This document shows positions 1-7,668 of a stretch of 64,000 bases of DNA, one piece after another. The position numbers were made by a program, and so were the translations under genes. A model generated the notes under the pieces. It was not told the origin of the DNA and did not search any database. It saw only the letters and a program-made list of their open reading frames with translations. How positions within the stretch are numbered: the stretch's first letter is position 1; each line of letters starts with the position of its first letter. The stretch lies in contig JANQEE010000027.1 in assembly GCA_028278525.1 (NCBI GenBank), positions 1 through 64,000 on the forward strand, read 5' to 3'. The stretch is from Minwuiaceae bacterium (GTDB taxonomy: Bacteria; Pseudomonadota; Alphaproteobacteria; Minwuiales; Minwuiaceae).

Positions 1-1357
1 TCTAGGCGGCGGTATCGCGGCGATCGGCGCCACCGCGCTGATGAGTACCACGATGCTGACCGCACCGGCGGCGGCGCAAACCGCCGAAGAGTTGAAGGCG
101 CAGATCGACAAGCTGCAGCAGCAGGTCGACCAGCTCAGCCAACAACAGACCGCGGCCGCGCCAGTTCAGGCGGTGGTCGGCGGCGACAAACCGCGGACCT
201 ATAAGCTGCCGGGTACCGACACGTCGCTGCAATTCGGCGGTTACGTCAAGGGCGACCTGATATACGACGTCAAGTCGAGGAACGGCGACTCGTTCGCGGT
301 CAGCGCGATTCCAGGCGAAGACAGTGACGCAGACGAGCGGGAAGGCCATGTGCGCTTTCATGCCCGTCAGTCGCGCGTCTGGTTCAAGAGTTGGACGCCG
401 ACGGACCTTGGCGAGGTGCGCACCCACATCGAAGGCGACTTCGAGGGTGGCAGCACGGGTGATTCCGACCCGAACGACCGCGAGTTCGACGAGACGTTTT
501 CGAATTCGAGCCTGTTCCGCCTGCGCCATGCCTACGGCACCCTGGGCGGCCTGCTGATCGGTCAGACCTGGACCAACTTCATGGGCCTGCACGGCTATCC
601 GGAAACGATCGACTTCTTCGGCCCGACCGGCATGCCGTTCGCACGGCAGGCACAGATCCGCTACACCTTCACGCCTAGCCCGGGCCTGGCGGTGTCGGTG
701 TCGGCCGAGAACCCGGAGACCGACGGTCGTGCCGATGCGGCGGTGGGTGGCGGCCGCATCGAAGAATCACGAGGTGGTCTCGGATTCGACGAGGTTCCGG
801 ACTTTACCGCTGCCGTGAGATACTCGGGCGAGATGGTCACGCTTAGCGCCGCAGGCTTGGCGCGCTGGCTGACCGTCGACAACGGCGTCGGCGGCGTGGG
901 TGAAATCGACGAAGACGAGTTCGCCTGGGGTCTGAGGGGCTCGGCGTCTGCCGACCTCGCCGGTGGACGCGCCAACCTAGTGGCCAACATCCACGGCGGC
1001 GACGGCATCGGCCGGTACATGCTGACCTCGGGTCTCGGCGCGACGTTGGATGCCACCGGCGAACTGGATACCGTCTTCCAGTACGGCTTTACGGTCGGCG
1101 GCGGCTGGAAATGGACCGACTACGTTCGGTCGTCCATCGGTTACGGCCATGTCGAGATCGACGATGACGACATCCTCGCCCCGACCCTTCCGGTTCGGCA
1201 GCAAACGTTGCACGTCAACTTGATCTGGGCGCCGGTACCGCGGGTATGGATCGGCATTGAAGGCATCTGGGGTCGACTTACCGTGGATGAAGCCGCAACC
1301 GGCGATGACGAGAACGATCAGTTCCGGATCCAGATCGGTAGTCGGTTTAGCTTCTAA
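1..1357 (+). CDS. DcaP-like outer-membrane porin (5' end cut by window)
   Basis: The reading frame is open from base 2, so the start codon lies upstream of the window. The visible N-terminus is the end of a signal peptide (Ala-rich, cleavage near AAAQTAEEL), followed by a short coiled coil (EELKAQIDKLQQQVDQLSQQ) and a long beta-strand-rich domain ending in the outer-membrane signature GSRFSF with a terminal Phe. This is the plan of DcaP-type trimeric porins, whose N-terminal coiled coil precedes the barrel. It is about 75-80% identical by eye to the gene at 1659, so the pair is a recent tandem duplication. Substrate is unknown; small anionic or dicarboxylic solutes would be typical of the family (inference). 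Confidence 0.8.
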   Translation, partial: LGGGIAAIGATALMSTTMLTAPAAAQTAEELKAQIDKLQQQVDQLSQQQTAAAPVQAVVGGDKPRTYKLPGTDTSLQFGGYVKGDLIYDVKSRNGDSFAVSAIPGEDSDADEREGHVRFHARQSRVWFKSWTPTDLGEVRTHIEGDFEGGSTGDSDPNDREFDETFSNSSLFRLRHAYGTLGGLLIGQTWTNFMGLHGYPETIDFFGPTGMPFARQAQIRYTFTPSPGLAVSVSAENPETDGRADAAVGGGRIEESRGGLGFDEVPDFTAAVRYSGEMVTLSAAGLARWLTVDNGVGGVGEIDEDEFAWGLRGSASADLAGGRANLVANIHGGDGIGRYMLTSGLGATLDATGELDTVFQYGFTVGGGWKWTDYVRSSIGYGHVEIDDDDILAPTLPVRQQTLHVNLIWAPVPRVWIGIEGIWGRLTVDEAATGDDENDQFRIQIGSRFSF

Positions 1358-1379
1358 ACAAATACCGTAGCTCACCTGA

Positions 1380-1415
1380 CCGCCCGCGCGATTACCGCGC
1401 GGGCGGTTTTCTTTT
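1380..1415 (+). terminator. Rho-independent terminator of first porin
   Basis: An 11-bp perfect GC stem (CCGCCCGCGCG with CGCGCGGGCGG) with loop ATTAC is followed by TTTTCTTTT. It lies 22 bp after the porin stop. The same stem and loop recur at 3057-3093. Confidence 0.9.
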
Positions 1416-1458
1416 GCCGATTCGTCAACCCGCACAATCGGACTCTCGTTTTCGTGAC

Positions 1459-1484
1459 AAAATATAGACATTTCTCTATATTTT
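1459..1484. promoter_or_regulatory. 10-bp inverted repeat upstream of second porin
   Basis: AAAATATAGA at 1459-1468 and its exact complement TCTATATTTT at 1475-1484 are separated by 6 bp, inside a 240-bp AT-rich intergenic tract that is unusual for this GC-rich sequence. It could be an operator for porin control or part of a long 5' leader; the sequence alone does not decide. Confidence 0.5.
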
Positions 1485-1658
1485 ATAGATCTTTAGTTTC
1501 ATTTAGCGGGTTAAAATAACGATCTAAAGTTGCGAAATTACAACACATATTAGAAAGTTAAAATCCAAAGAATACAAAGAAATATGCTTCGCCAATACTG
1601 CTGATCTACCGTCCTCCAATCACGATGTGCCAAATGTTGCAGAGGGAGCACGGCAGAA

Positions 1659-3032
1659 ATGGATAAATACTTACGCCCAGGTCTCGGGGGCAGTGTGGCG
1701 GCGGTTGGCGGCGCGGCGTTGCTGGGGACAACAATGCTGACCGCGTCGGTGGCCGCGCAAACCGCCGAAGAGCTGAAAGCCCAGATCGACAAGCTGCAAG
1801 CGCAGGTCGATCAGCTCAGCCAACAGCAGACCGCGGCCGCGCCGGTTCAGGCGGTGGTCGGCGGCGACAAGCCACGGACCTACAAGCTTCCGGGCACCGA
1901 CACATCCTTGCAGGTGGGTGGCTACGTCAAAGGCGACCTGATCTACGACGTCAAGTCTGAGAACGGCGATTCGTTCGCAGTCAGCGCGATCCCGCTGGAA
2001 GGTTCAGAACCGGCGGACGAGCGGGAAGGTCATGTGCGTTTCCATGCCCGTCAGTCGCGCGTTTGGTTCAAGACCTGGACTCCGAGCGATCTCGGCGAGG
2101 TGCGGACACATATCGAAGGCGACTTCGAGGGTGGCAGCACGGGTGATTCCGACCCGAGCGACCGCGAGTTCGACGAGACGTTTTCGAATTCGAGCCTGTT
2201 CCGTCTGCGCCATGCCTACGGCACCCTGGGCGGTCTGCTGATCGGTCAGACCTGGACCAACTTCATGGGCCTGCACGGCTATCCGGAAACGATCGACTTC
2301 TTCGGCCCGACCGGCATGCCGTTCCTCCGGCAGGCGCAGATCCGCTATACCTTCACACCCAGCCCGGGGCTGGCGGTGTCGGTGTCGGCCGAGAACCCGG
2401 AGACCGACGGCCGCATCGCCGGTACCGGCGCCGCGATCGACGAATCGCGAGGCGGTATCGCATTCGATGAATATCCGGACTTCACGGCGCGGATAAAATA
2501 CTCCGGCGAGATGGTCACACTCAGCGCCGGCGCAGTGGCGCGCTGGCTGACGGTCGACAACGGGTTAGGCGGCGCCGCGGAGATCGACGACGAAGAGTTC
2601 GGCTGGGGCCTGCGGGCTTCCGCGTCGGCCGATCTGGTCGGCGGCCGGATGAACGTCGTCGCCAACGTCCATGGCGGCGACGGCATCGGCCGCTACATGC
2701 TGACGTCCGGCCGCGCGCTGGTCGTGAACGGCGACGACCTCGATACGGTCACGCAATGGGGCACGACGGTCGGCGCCGGCTGGAAGTGGACCGACTACCT
2801 CCGGTCGTCCGTCGGCTGGGGCCACGTCGAGATCGACGACGACGATCTCGCGGTCGCCACCCAGCCGGTACAGCAGGATACGATCCACCTCAACCTGATC
2901 TGGGCGCCGGTACCGCGCGTTTGGATCGGTATCGAGGGCATCTACGGTCGGATCGAAGTCGACAACAACCCAGGCGGCGATGACGATAACGATCAGTTCC
3001 GGCTCCAGATCGGTAGCCGGTTCAGCTTCTAA
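1659..3032 (+). CDS. DcaP-like outer-membrane porin
   Basis: A 457-aa porin with a Tat/Sec-like signal peptide (MDKYLRPGLGGSVAAVGGAA... cleaved near SVAAQ), a coiled-coil segment at about residues 35-60, then a beta-barrel ending in GSRFSF. The ATG at 1659 is preceded by a good ribosome site, GAGGGAG at about 1643. It is a close paralogue of the upstream porin; divergence is concentrated in the loops after residue 240, the usual pattern for surface-exposed or pore-lining segments. It has its own AT-rich leader, so it is probably transcribed separately from the upstream copy, which ends in a strong terminator. Likely function: general or semi-selective uptake across the outer membrane. Confidence 0.85.
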   Translation: MDKYLRPGLGGSVAAVGGAALLGTTMLTASVAAQTAEELKAQIDKLQAQVDQLSQQQTAAAPVQAVVGGDKPRTYKLPGTDTSLQVGGYVKGDLIYDVKSENGDSFAVSAIPLEGSEPADEREGHVRFHARQSRVWFKTWTPSDLGEVRTHIEGDFEGGSTGDSDPSDREFDETFSNSSLFRLRHAYGTLGGLLIGQTWTNFMGLHGYPETIDFFGPTGMPFLRQAQIRYTFTPSPGLAVSVSAENPETDGRIAGTGAAIDESRGGIAFDEYPDFTARIKYSGEMVTLSAGAVARWLTVDNGLGGAAEIDDEEFGWGLRASASADLVGGRMNVVANVHGGDGIGRYMLTSGRALVVNGDDLDTVTQWGTTVGAGWKWTDYLRSSVGWGHVEIDDDDLAVATQPVQQDTIHLNLIWAPVPRVWIGIEGIYGRIEVDNNPGGDDDNDQFRLQIGSRFSF

Positions 3033-3056
3033 ACGACGTTACTCACGATCACCAAC

Positions 3057-3093
3057 CCGCCCGCGCGATTACCGCGCGGGCGGTTTTCTTTTG
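3057..3093 (+). terminator. Rho-independent terminator of second porin
   Basis: The stem CCGCCCGCGCG / CGCGCGGGCGG, the ATTAC loop and the tail TTTTCTTTTG are all identical to the terminator after the first porin. The duplication unit therefore included the terminator. Confidence 0.9.
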
Positions 3094-3102
3094 TTGAAGC
3101 AT

Positions 3103-3579
3103 GTGACACCGAAGCACCCTCGCGATAGCGAAATCGACGAAGACGAGTTCGGTTGGGGCCTGCACGGATCGTTTTCCGCGAATGTATTCGGCGGCGATAC
3201 GATCGTCGCAAACATTCAGGGCGGCGACGGTATCGGCCGGCATATGCTGTCGTCAGGACTGGACGCTTTCATTGATGCCAGCGGGGAGCTTGAGACCGTG
3301 AGCCAGTACGCGTTCTCGGTCGGCTACGGACACCGCTGGAACGACTTCCTTAAGAGCTTCGTCGCCTTCGGCCGAACGCATATTGACGATGACGACGTGC
3401 CGGCAACAGTGCCGAACGTCCTGCAGACGCTGCACGTGAACCTTCAATGGAGCCCGGTACCGCGGGTCAATCTGGGGGCCGAAGTAGTCTGGGGCCGCGC
3501 CGAAGTGGAGGACAACCCGGGCGGCGACGACGAGAACGATCAGATCCGGCTTCAGGTCGCCGGCAGGTTCAACTTCTGA
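3103..3579 (+). pseudogene. C-terminal remnant of a third DcaP-like porin
   Basis: From about 3127 the frame encodes a sequence homologous to roughly the last third of the two upstream porins (EIDEDEFGWGL..., GGDGIGRHMLSSGLDA, ending VAGRFNF). No signal peptide, coiled coil or first two-thirds of the barrel is present, and homology begins abruptly about 30 bp after the preceding terminator. A GTG at 3103 would be in frame but has no ribosome site or signal sequence. The remnant is more diverged from the two intact copies than they are from each other, so it looks like what is left after a deletion or recombination within an older porin array. Confidence 0.75.
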
Positions 3580-3604
3580 AGACCTGATAAGCGACGACGA
3601 TATG

Positions 3605-3637
3605 GCCCGCGCGGCTTGGCTGCGCGGGCTTTCTTTC
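3605..3637 (+). terminator. Terminator after porin remnant
   Basis: GCCCGCGC / GCGCGGGC form an 8-bp stem followed by TTTCTTTC, 25 bp after the remnant's stop. It is the native terminator of the third porin copy and differs from the two upstream ones. Confidence 0.75.
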
Positions 3638-3740
3638 GTCCCTACCCGCGACAGAGAACGGCCAACTTGCCGGTTGGCCTTATCCGACAATACGGGCATG
3701 CTGCGGCCTTCCTTGGCGAAGTCCAACTGGAGATTTGGCG

Positions 3741-5876
3741 TTGAGCCGCAGACAATCCCGCGCCGGCGCGAAGCGCGGACCGCCACCGGCGGAACGGCTG
3801 GCCGCCCTGCTGAACGAGGCCGTCCAGCAGCACCAGGCCGGCCGTCGGAACGCGGCGGAGAAGCTGTACCGGCGCGTCCTTAAGGCCGCGCCGGACCAGC
3901 CGGATGCGCTGCACTGGCTGGGCGTCCTGACGTATGAGCGCGGCCAGCACGACAAAGCGGCAGCCCTGATCGAAAGGGCGATTGCCAAGAACGACCGCGA
4001 TCCCGCCTATCACTACCATCTGGGCGAAGCCTATCGCGTCGCCGGGCGCGCGGCCGACGCGGCGGCGAGTTATCGCCGGGGCATCGCGCTGGAGCCGGGC
4101 GTTGCCGACCTGCACTTTGCGCTGGGCAACAGCCTGCTTGACCTTGGCGACCCCGAAGGCGCCGCCGGCGCGTTTCAGAATGCTCTGGCGTCCGAACCGA
4201 ACGACGCCGAATACCTCAATTGCCTGGGCATCGCGCTGGCGGAACTGGACAGAACCGAAGAGGCTGTCGACCGCTTCAGCGCTGCGTTGAAACTGCGTCC
4301 GGACTATGCCGACGCGCACTATCATCTGGGATTGGCGCGAGAGAAACAGGACCGCGAAGACGACGCGATCGCCTGCTATCAGTTCGCGATCGCCGGCGAC
4401 CCGGAGCACACGCCAGCGCTGACCAATCTGGGCCGGCGGTTCAGGCAATCCGGCAACCTGGATGACGCCATCGATTGCTACCGACAGGCATTGCGGCTAC
4501 GTCCGGATTCCGAAGCCGCGCACCTGAGCCTGGCCAATACGCTACGCGAAGCCCGGCGTTACGACGACGCGATCGATATCTTGAAAGCAGCGTTGCGCCA
4601 TGCCCCCGATAGCCTTGAGGCCCTGAACAACCTGGGTCTCTGTTTCGACGAAAGAGGCGATCACGAGGGTGCACTGACCTACTACCGCGCCGCCCTGCAG
4701 ATCGACCCCGACTTTGCCGAAGCTCATTTCAACATCGCCGTCGGCCTGCAAAACCGTGGCCAGTTTGCGGAGGCAATCGCGTGGCACAGGAAAGCCCTGG
4801 CATCCAAGCCGGACCTGGCCGAAGCCTACTACTCCCTGGCCGCCAACAAAGAATTCAAAGCAGACGATACGGACATTGCGCAAATCGAGCGGTTGTTGGC
4901 GCAGGGCGACCTGTCCGACGAAAAAAAAGTGCATCTGAATTTCGCGCTCGCCCAGGCCTATGACGACCGCGACCTTGTCGACCGCGCGTTCCAGTATTAC
5001 CGCGCGGCCAACGACCTGAAATCGCGCCTGCTGGGCTATGACATCGACGCCAACGAACGCTACACCGACCGTATCATCGAAACCTACAACCAGGCGTTCT
5101 TCGCCGAACGAAAGGGCCACGGCAGCGACAGCCGGTTGCCTATCCTGATCGTCGGCATGCCAAGGTCGGGTACGACCCTGGTGGAGCAAATCCTCTCCAG
5201 CCACCCGGATGTTCACGGCGCCGGCGAGTTGCGCCTGTTTCTGGACATGGTCACTGCGTTGCCTTCGGTACTTGAAACAAGGCTGGACGAGCCCGAATGC
5301 GTCAGCCTGATAACGCCCGAGACGTCGAAAGAGCTGGCGGCCGGTCATTTGGAGAGGCTAACGGCATTCTCGCCACGCGCCACGCGCGTCACCGACAAGA
5401 TGCCGAGCAACTATCTGAGGCTGGGACTGATCGCGCTGCTGTTCCCCAAAGCCGCCATCGTGCACTGCCGCCGCGATCCGCTGGACAATTGCGTGTCGTG
5501 CTATTTACAGAACTTCGGCCAGGGCATGAACTTCACCTACGACCTGCGCCACCTGGGCCTGGCCCACCGGACCTATCAGCGGCTGATGGCGCACTGGCAG
5601 GCCGTGTTGCCGGTGCCGATCCTGGACGTCGACTACGAAGAACTGATCGCCGATCAGGAACGCGTGAGCCGGCAAATCGTTGACTTTTGCGGGCTGGACT
5701 GGGATGACACGGTCCTCGATTTCCACCGGACGGAACGGGAGATCCGAACCGCGAGCTTTTGGCAGGCTCGCCAACCGATCTACAAGTCGTCGATCGCGCG
5801 CTGGCGGCGGTACCGGGCCCATCTTGGCCCCTTGTTCGATGCGCTCGGACATCCGGAACCACCCGCGGATCGTTGA
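3741..5876 (+). CDS. TPR-repeat protein with C-terminal sulfotransferase domain
   Basis: About 711 aa. Residues 20 to about 390 are a run of about ten TPR repeats (recurring A-x-x-x-L...A...Y/F...AL..P patterns, for example DAIDCYRQALRLRPDSEAAH). From about residue 470 a sulfotransferase domain follows, with the PAPS 5'-phosphosulfate loop PILIVGMPRSGTTLVEQILS and the 3'-phosphate region AAIVHCRRDPLDNCVSCY. The predicted reaction is sulfuryl transfer from PAPS, with the TPR array presenting an acceptor protein or glycan (family knowledge; acceptor unknown). I prefer the TTG at 3741 because GGAG at 3729-3732 is 8 bp upstream; the in-frame TTG at 3735 is too close to it. The gene heads a plus-strand run with methyltransferases. 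Confidence 0.85.
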   Translation: MSRRQSRAGAKRGPPPAERLAALLNEAVQQHQAGRRNAAEKLYRRVLKAAPDQPDALHWLGVLTYERGQHDKAAALIERAIAKNDRDPAYHYHLGEAYRVAGRAADAAASYRRGIALEPGVADLHFALGNSLLDLGDPEGAAGAFQNALASEPNDAEYLNCLGIALAELDRTEEAVDRFSAALKLRPDYADAHYHLGLAREKQDREDDAIACYQFAIAGDPEHTPALTNLGRRFRQSGNLDDAIDCYRQALRLRPDSEAAHLSLANTLREARRYDDAIDILKAALRHAPDSLEALNNLGLCFDERGDHEGALTYYRAALQIDPDFAEAHFNIAVGLQNRGQFAEAIAWHRKALASKPDLAEAYYSLAANKEFKADDTDIAQIERLLAQGDLSDEKKVHLNFALAQAYDDRDLVDRAFQYYRAANDLKSRLLGYDIDANERYTDRIIETYNQAFFAERKGHGSDSRLPILIVGMPRSGTTLVEQILSSHPDVHGAGELRLFLDMVTALPSVLETRLDEPECVSLITPETSKELAAGHLERLTAFSPRATRVTDKMPSNYLRLGLIALLFPKAAIVHCRRDPLDNCVSCYLQNFGQGMNFTYDLRHLGLAHRTYQRLMAHWQAVLPVPILDVDYEELIADQERVSRQIVDFCGLDWDDTVLDFHRTEREIRTASFWQARQPIYKSSIARWRRYRAHLGPLFDALGHPEPPADR

Positions 5877-5939
5877 TCGAACAGAGCCGGGCCGGGCTCG
5901 CCGACCTCAAGACAATCCTCACAAGGCATATTTCAAACC

Positions 5940-6809
5940 ATGACCGATTTCGTCGACGTTCTTCACCTGCCGTATGGCGCCCCCGAGACGGACTACCGGC
6001 CGGGCCCCGACCTTGAGCGTATGCGCGCGGGGGCAAGCGAGGCCGAGCGCCTGATCGGCGCCGCCGTCGCCGACATTGTCGACGGGACAATCGAGGCGGA
6101 CGAGAGCGACATCGTGGCGAAGATCGAACGGCGGCGGGCGGAACTGGCCGCGTCTTCCGCTCCTATCGCCTATATGGATTTCGGCGCATCGACCCGGGAC
6201 GCCAGCGAAACGCCCGAGGAAATGTATCGCGGCAAGCCGGTGGAGCGGACCGTCGGCAACCTTGAACAGCGAACCAGCAAGCGCCACCGCGCGGCGTTGC
6301 TGCTGATGAAACTGCTGCGGGCGTTCCGGCCCACGCACGGGCTGGAGCTTGGCACCTGTCTCGGTATTTCCGCCGCGTACCAGGGCGCGGCGCTGGCGCT
6401 GAACAACCGGGGCCGGCTGATAACGCTGGAAGGCGCCGAGCCGGTCGCGGCCCTTGCCCGGGAAACCCTGTCCGGCCTGGGTATCGACAGAGTGGGCATC
6501 ACCATCGGCCGGTTTCAGGATACTTTGCAGCACGTGCTGAACGGCAACGAGCCGTTCGATTATGCCTATATCGACGGGCACCACGACGGCGCGGCGACCG
6601 TCGGCTATTTCGAACAGATCAAACCGCATTTGTCCGCTAAAGCCTTGCTGGTGTTCGACGATATCCGCTGGTCGGCGAGCATGACCGAAGCCTGGGAACG
6701 GATTATCGGCGATCCCCTGGTCGCCGTCTCGGCGGACCTGGTGGATATGGGAGTCTGCTACCTTGACGGCGCCTCGAACGGCGCCGTGCGATATAGTATG
6801 GCGCCTTAA
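5940..6809 (+). CDS. Class I SAM-dependent methyltransferase
   Basis: A 289-aa protein with a Rossmann methyltransferase core starting near residue 130: the glycine-rich motif I is GLELGTCLGISAAYQ, a motif II-type acidic residue lies in ITLEGAEP, and DYAYIDGHHDGAATVGYF resembles the O-methyltransferase/Methyltransf_24 substrate region. The N-terminal 120 residues are helical and charged, without a recognised domain. It lies 63 bp after the TPR-sulfotransferase and 4 bp before the next methyltransferase-like gene, so co-transcription is likely. The substrate is not evident; modification of a glycan or small molecule together with sulfation would fit the context (inference). Confidence 0.75.
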   Translation: MTDFVDVLHLPYGAPETDYRPGPDLERMRAGASEAERLIGAAVADIVDGTIEADESDIVAKIERRRAELAASSAPIAYMDFGASTRDASETPEEMYRGKPVERTVGNLEQRTSKRHRAALLLMKLLRAFRPTHGLELGTCLGISAAYQGAALALNNRGRLITLEGAEPVAALARETLSGLGIDRVGITIGRFQDTLQHVLNGNEPFDYAYIDGHHDGAATVGYFEQIKPHLSAKALLVFDDIRWSASMTEAWERIIGDPLVAVSADLVDMGVCYLDGASNGAVRYSMAP

Positions 6810-6813
6810 CCCA

Positions 6814-7584
6814 ATGGGCGGGAGCGATGACGATGGTTCGAGGTCGGCTTTGAGCAACGTTCAGCAGCGGGTGGGGGAACCGGTACCGTTCGAGCGGCGC
6901 ACCGACCTGAACAAGGACGAATACTACCAGGTCATCATGGACGGCGTGGCCCGCTACCTGGAAAGCCCCTTCCTGACCGATCTGGTGAAAACCCTGGTGA
7001 CGTTCACCAACGCCCGCAACGTGGATTTCGCCGACGCCATGGGCAAAAACCAGATCGCCAGCAAGAAATGGCTGATCGAAGAATTATGCAAAGCGACCGG
7101 CGGGCGTTTCGGTCAAGTCTATCTGCTGGGCGGATGGTACGGCCTGCTGGCCGCCATGCTGTTGCATGACGGTCGACCGCAGATCGACACCGTGACCAGC
7201 ATCGACCTGGATCCGACCTGCGAGGACGTGGCCCGGAGCCTGAACCGGACACATGTCGCGGACGGCAAATTCGAAGCGATAACGGCCGACATCTGCACGA
7301 TCGACTATCGGCCGCTGCGGTCGAACGGCAGCGGGTCCGCCGAGTCGCTGGTGATCAACACCAGTTGCGAGCATCTGCCGGACTTCGACGGCTGGTACCG
7401 CCGGATTCCGGCCGGCATGCTTCAGGTTTTGCAGTCCAACAACCTGTTCGACGACCCGGAGCACGTGAACTGCGTTCCCGACCTGGACGCCTTGCGCCGG
7501 CAGGCGCCGATGTCCGAAACTCTGTTTGCCGGGGAACTCAAGCTGAATAGATATAGCCGCTTCATGCTAATTGGGAGAAAATAG
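6814..7584 (+). CDS. Methyltransferase-like protein
   Basis: About 256 aa. The core has QVYLLGGWYGLLAAML where motif I normally sits, then SIDLDPTCEDVARSLN and ITADICTIDY, followed by LVINTSCEHLPDFDGWY, the arrangement of Rossmann SAM methyltransferases. The motif I glycines are reduced to GGWYG, so binding may be atypical. The start is uncertain: ATG 6814 has no clear ribosome site, whereas TTG 6850 (LSNVQQ...) is preceded by GAGG about 7 bp upstream. Together with the preceding gene it makes a methyltransferase pair. Confidence 0.6.
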   Translation: MGGSDDDGSRSALSNVQQRVGEPVPFERRTDLNKDEYYQVIMDGVARYLESPFLTDLVKTLVTFTNARNVDFADAMGKNQIASKKWLIEELCKATGGRFGQVYLLGGWYGLLAAMLLHDGRPQIDTVTSIDLDPTCEDVARSLNRTHVADGKFEAITADICTIDYRPLRSNGSGSAESLVINTSCEHLPDFDGWYRRIPAGMLQVLQSNNLFDDPEHVNCVPDLDALRRQAPMSETLFAGELKLNRYSRFMLIGRK

Positions 7585-7668
7585 CACGGCCGGTCACAAT
7601 GAAGATGCGGCGATGCGTGGCCGGCACCGGGATTGATACAAAACAACAATAGTCTGACAGGGATAAAA

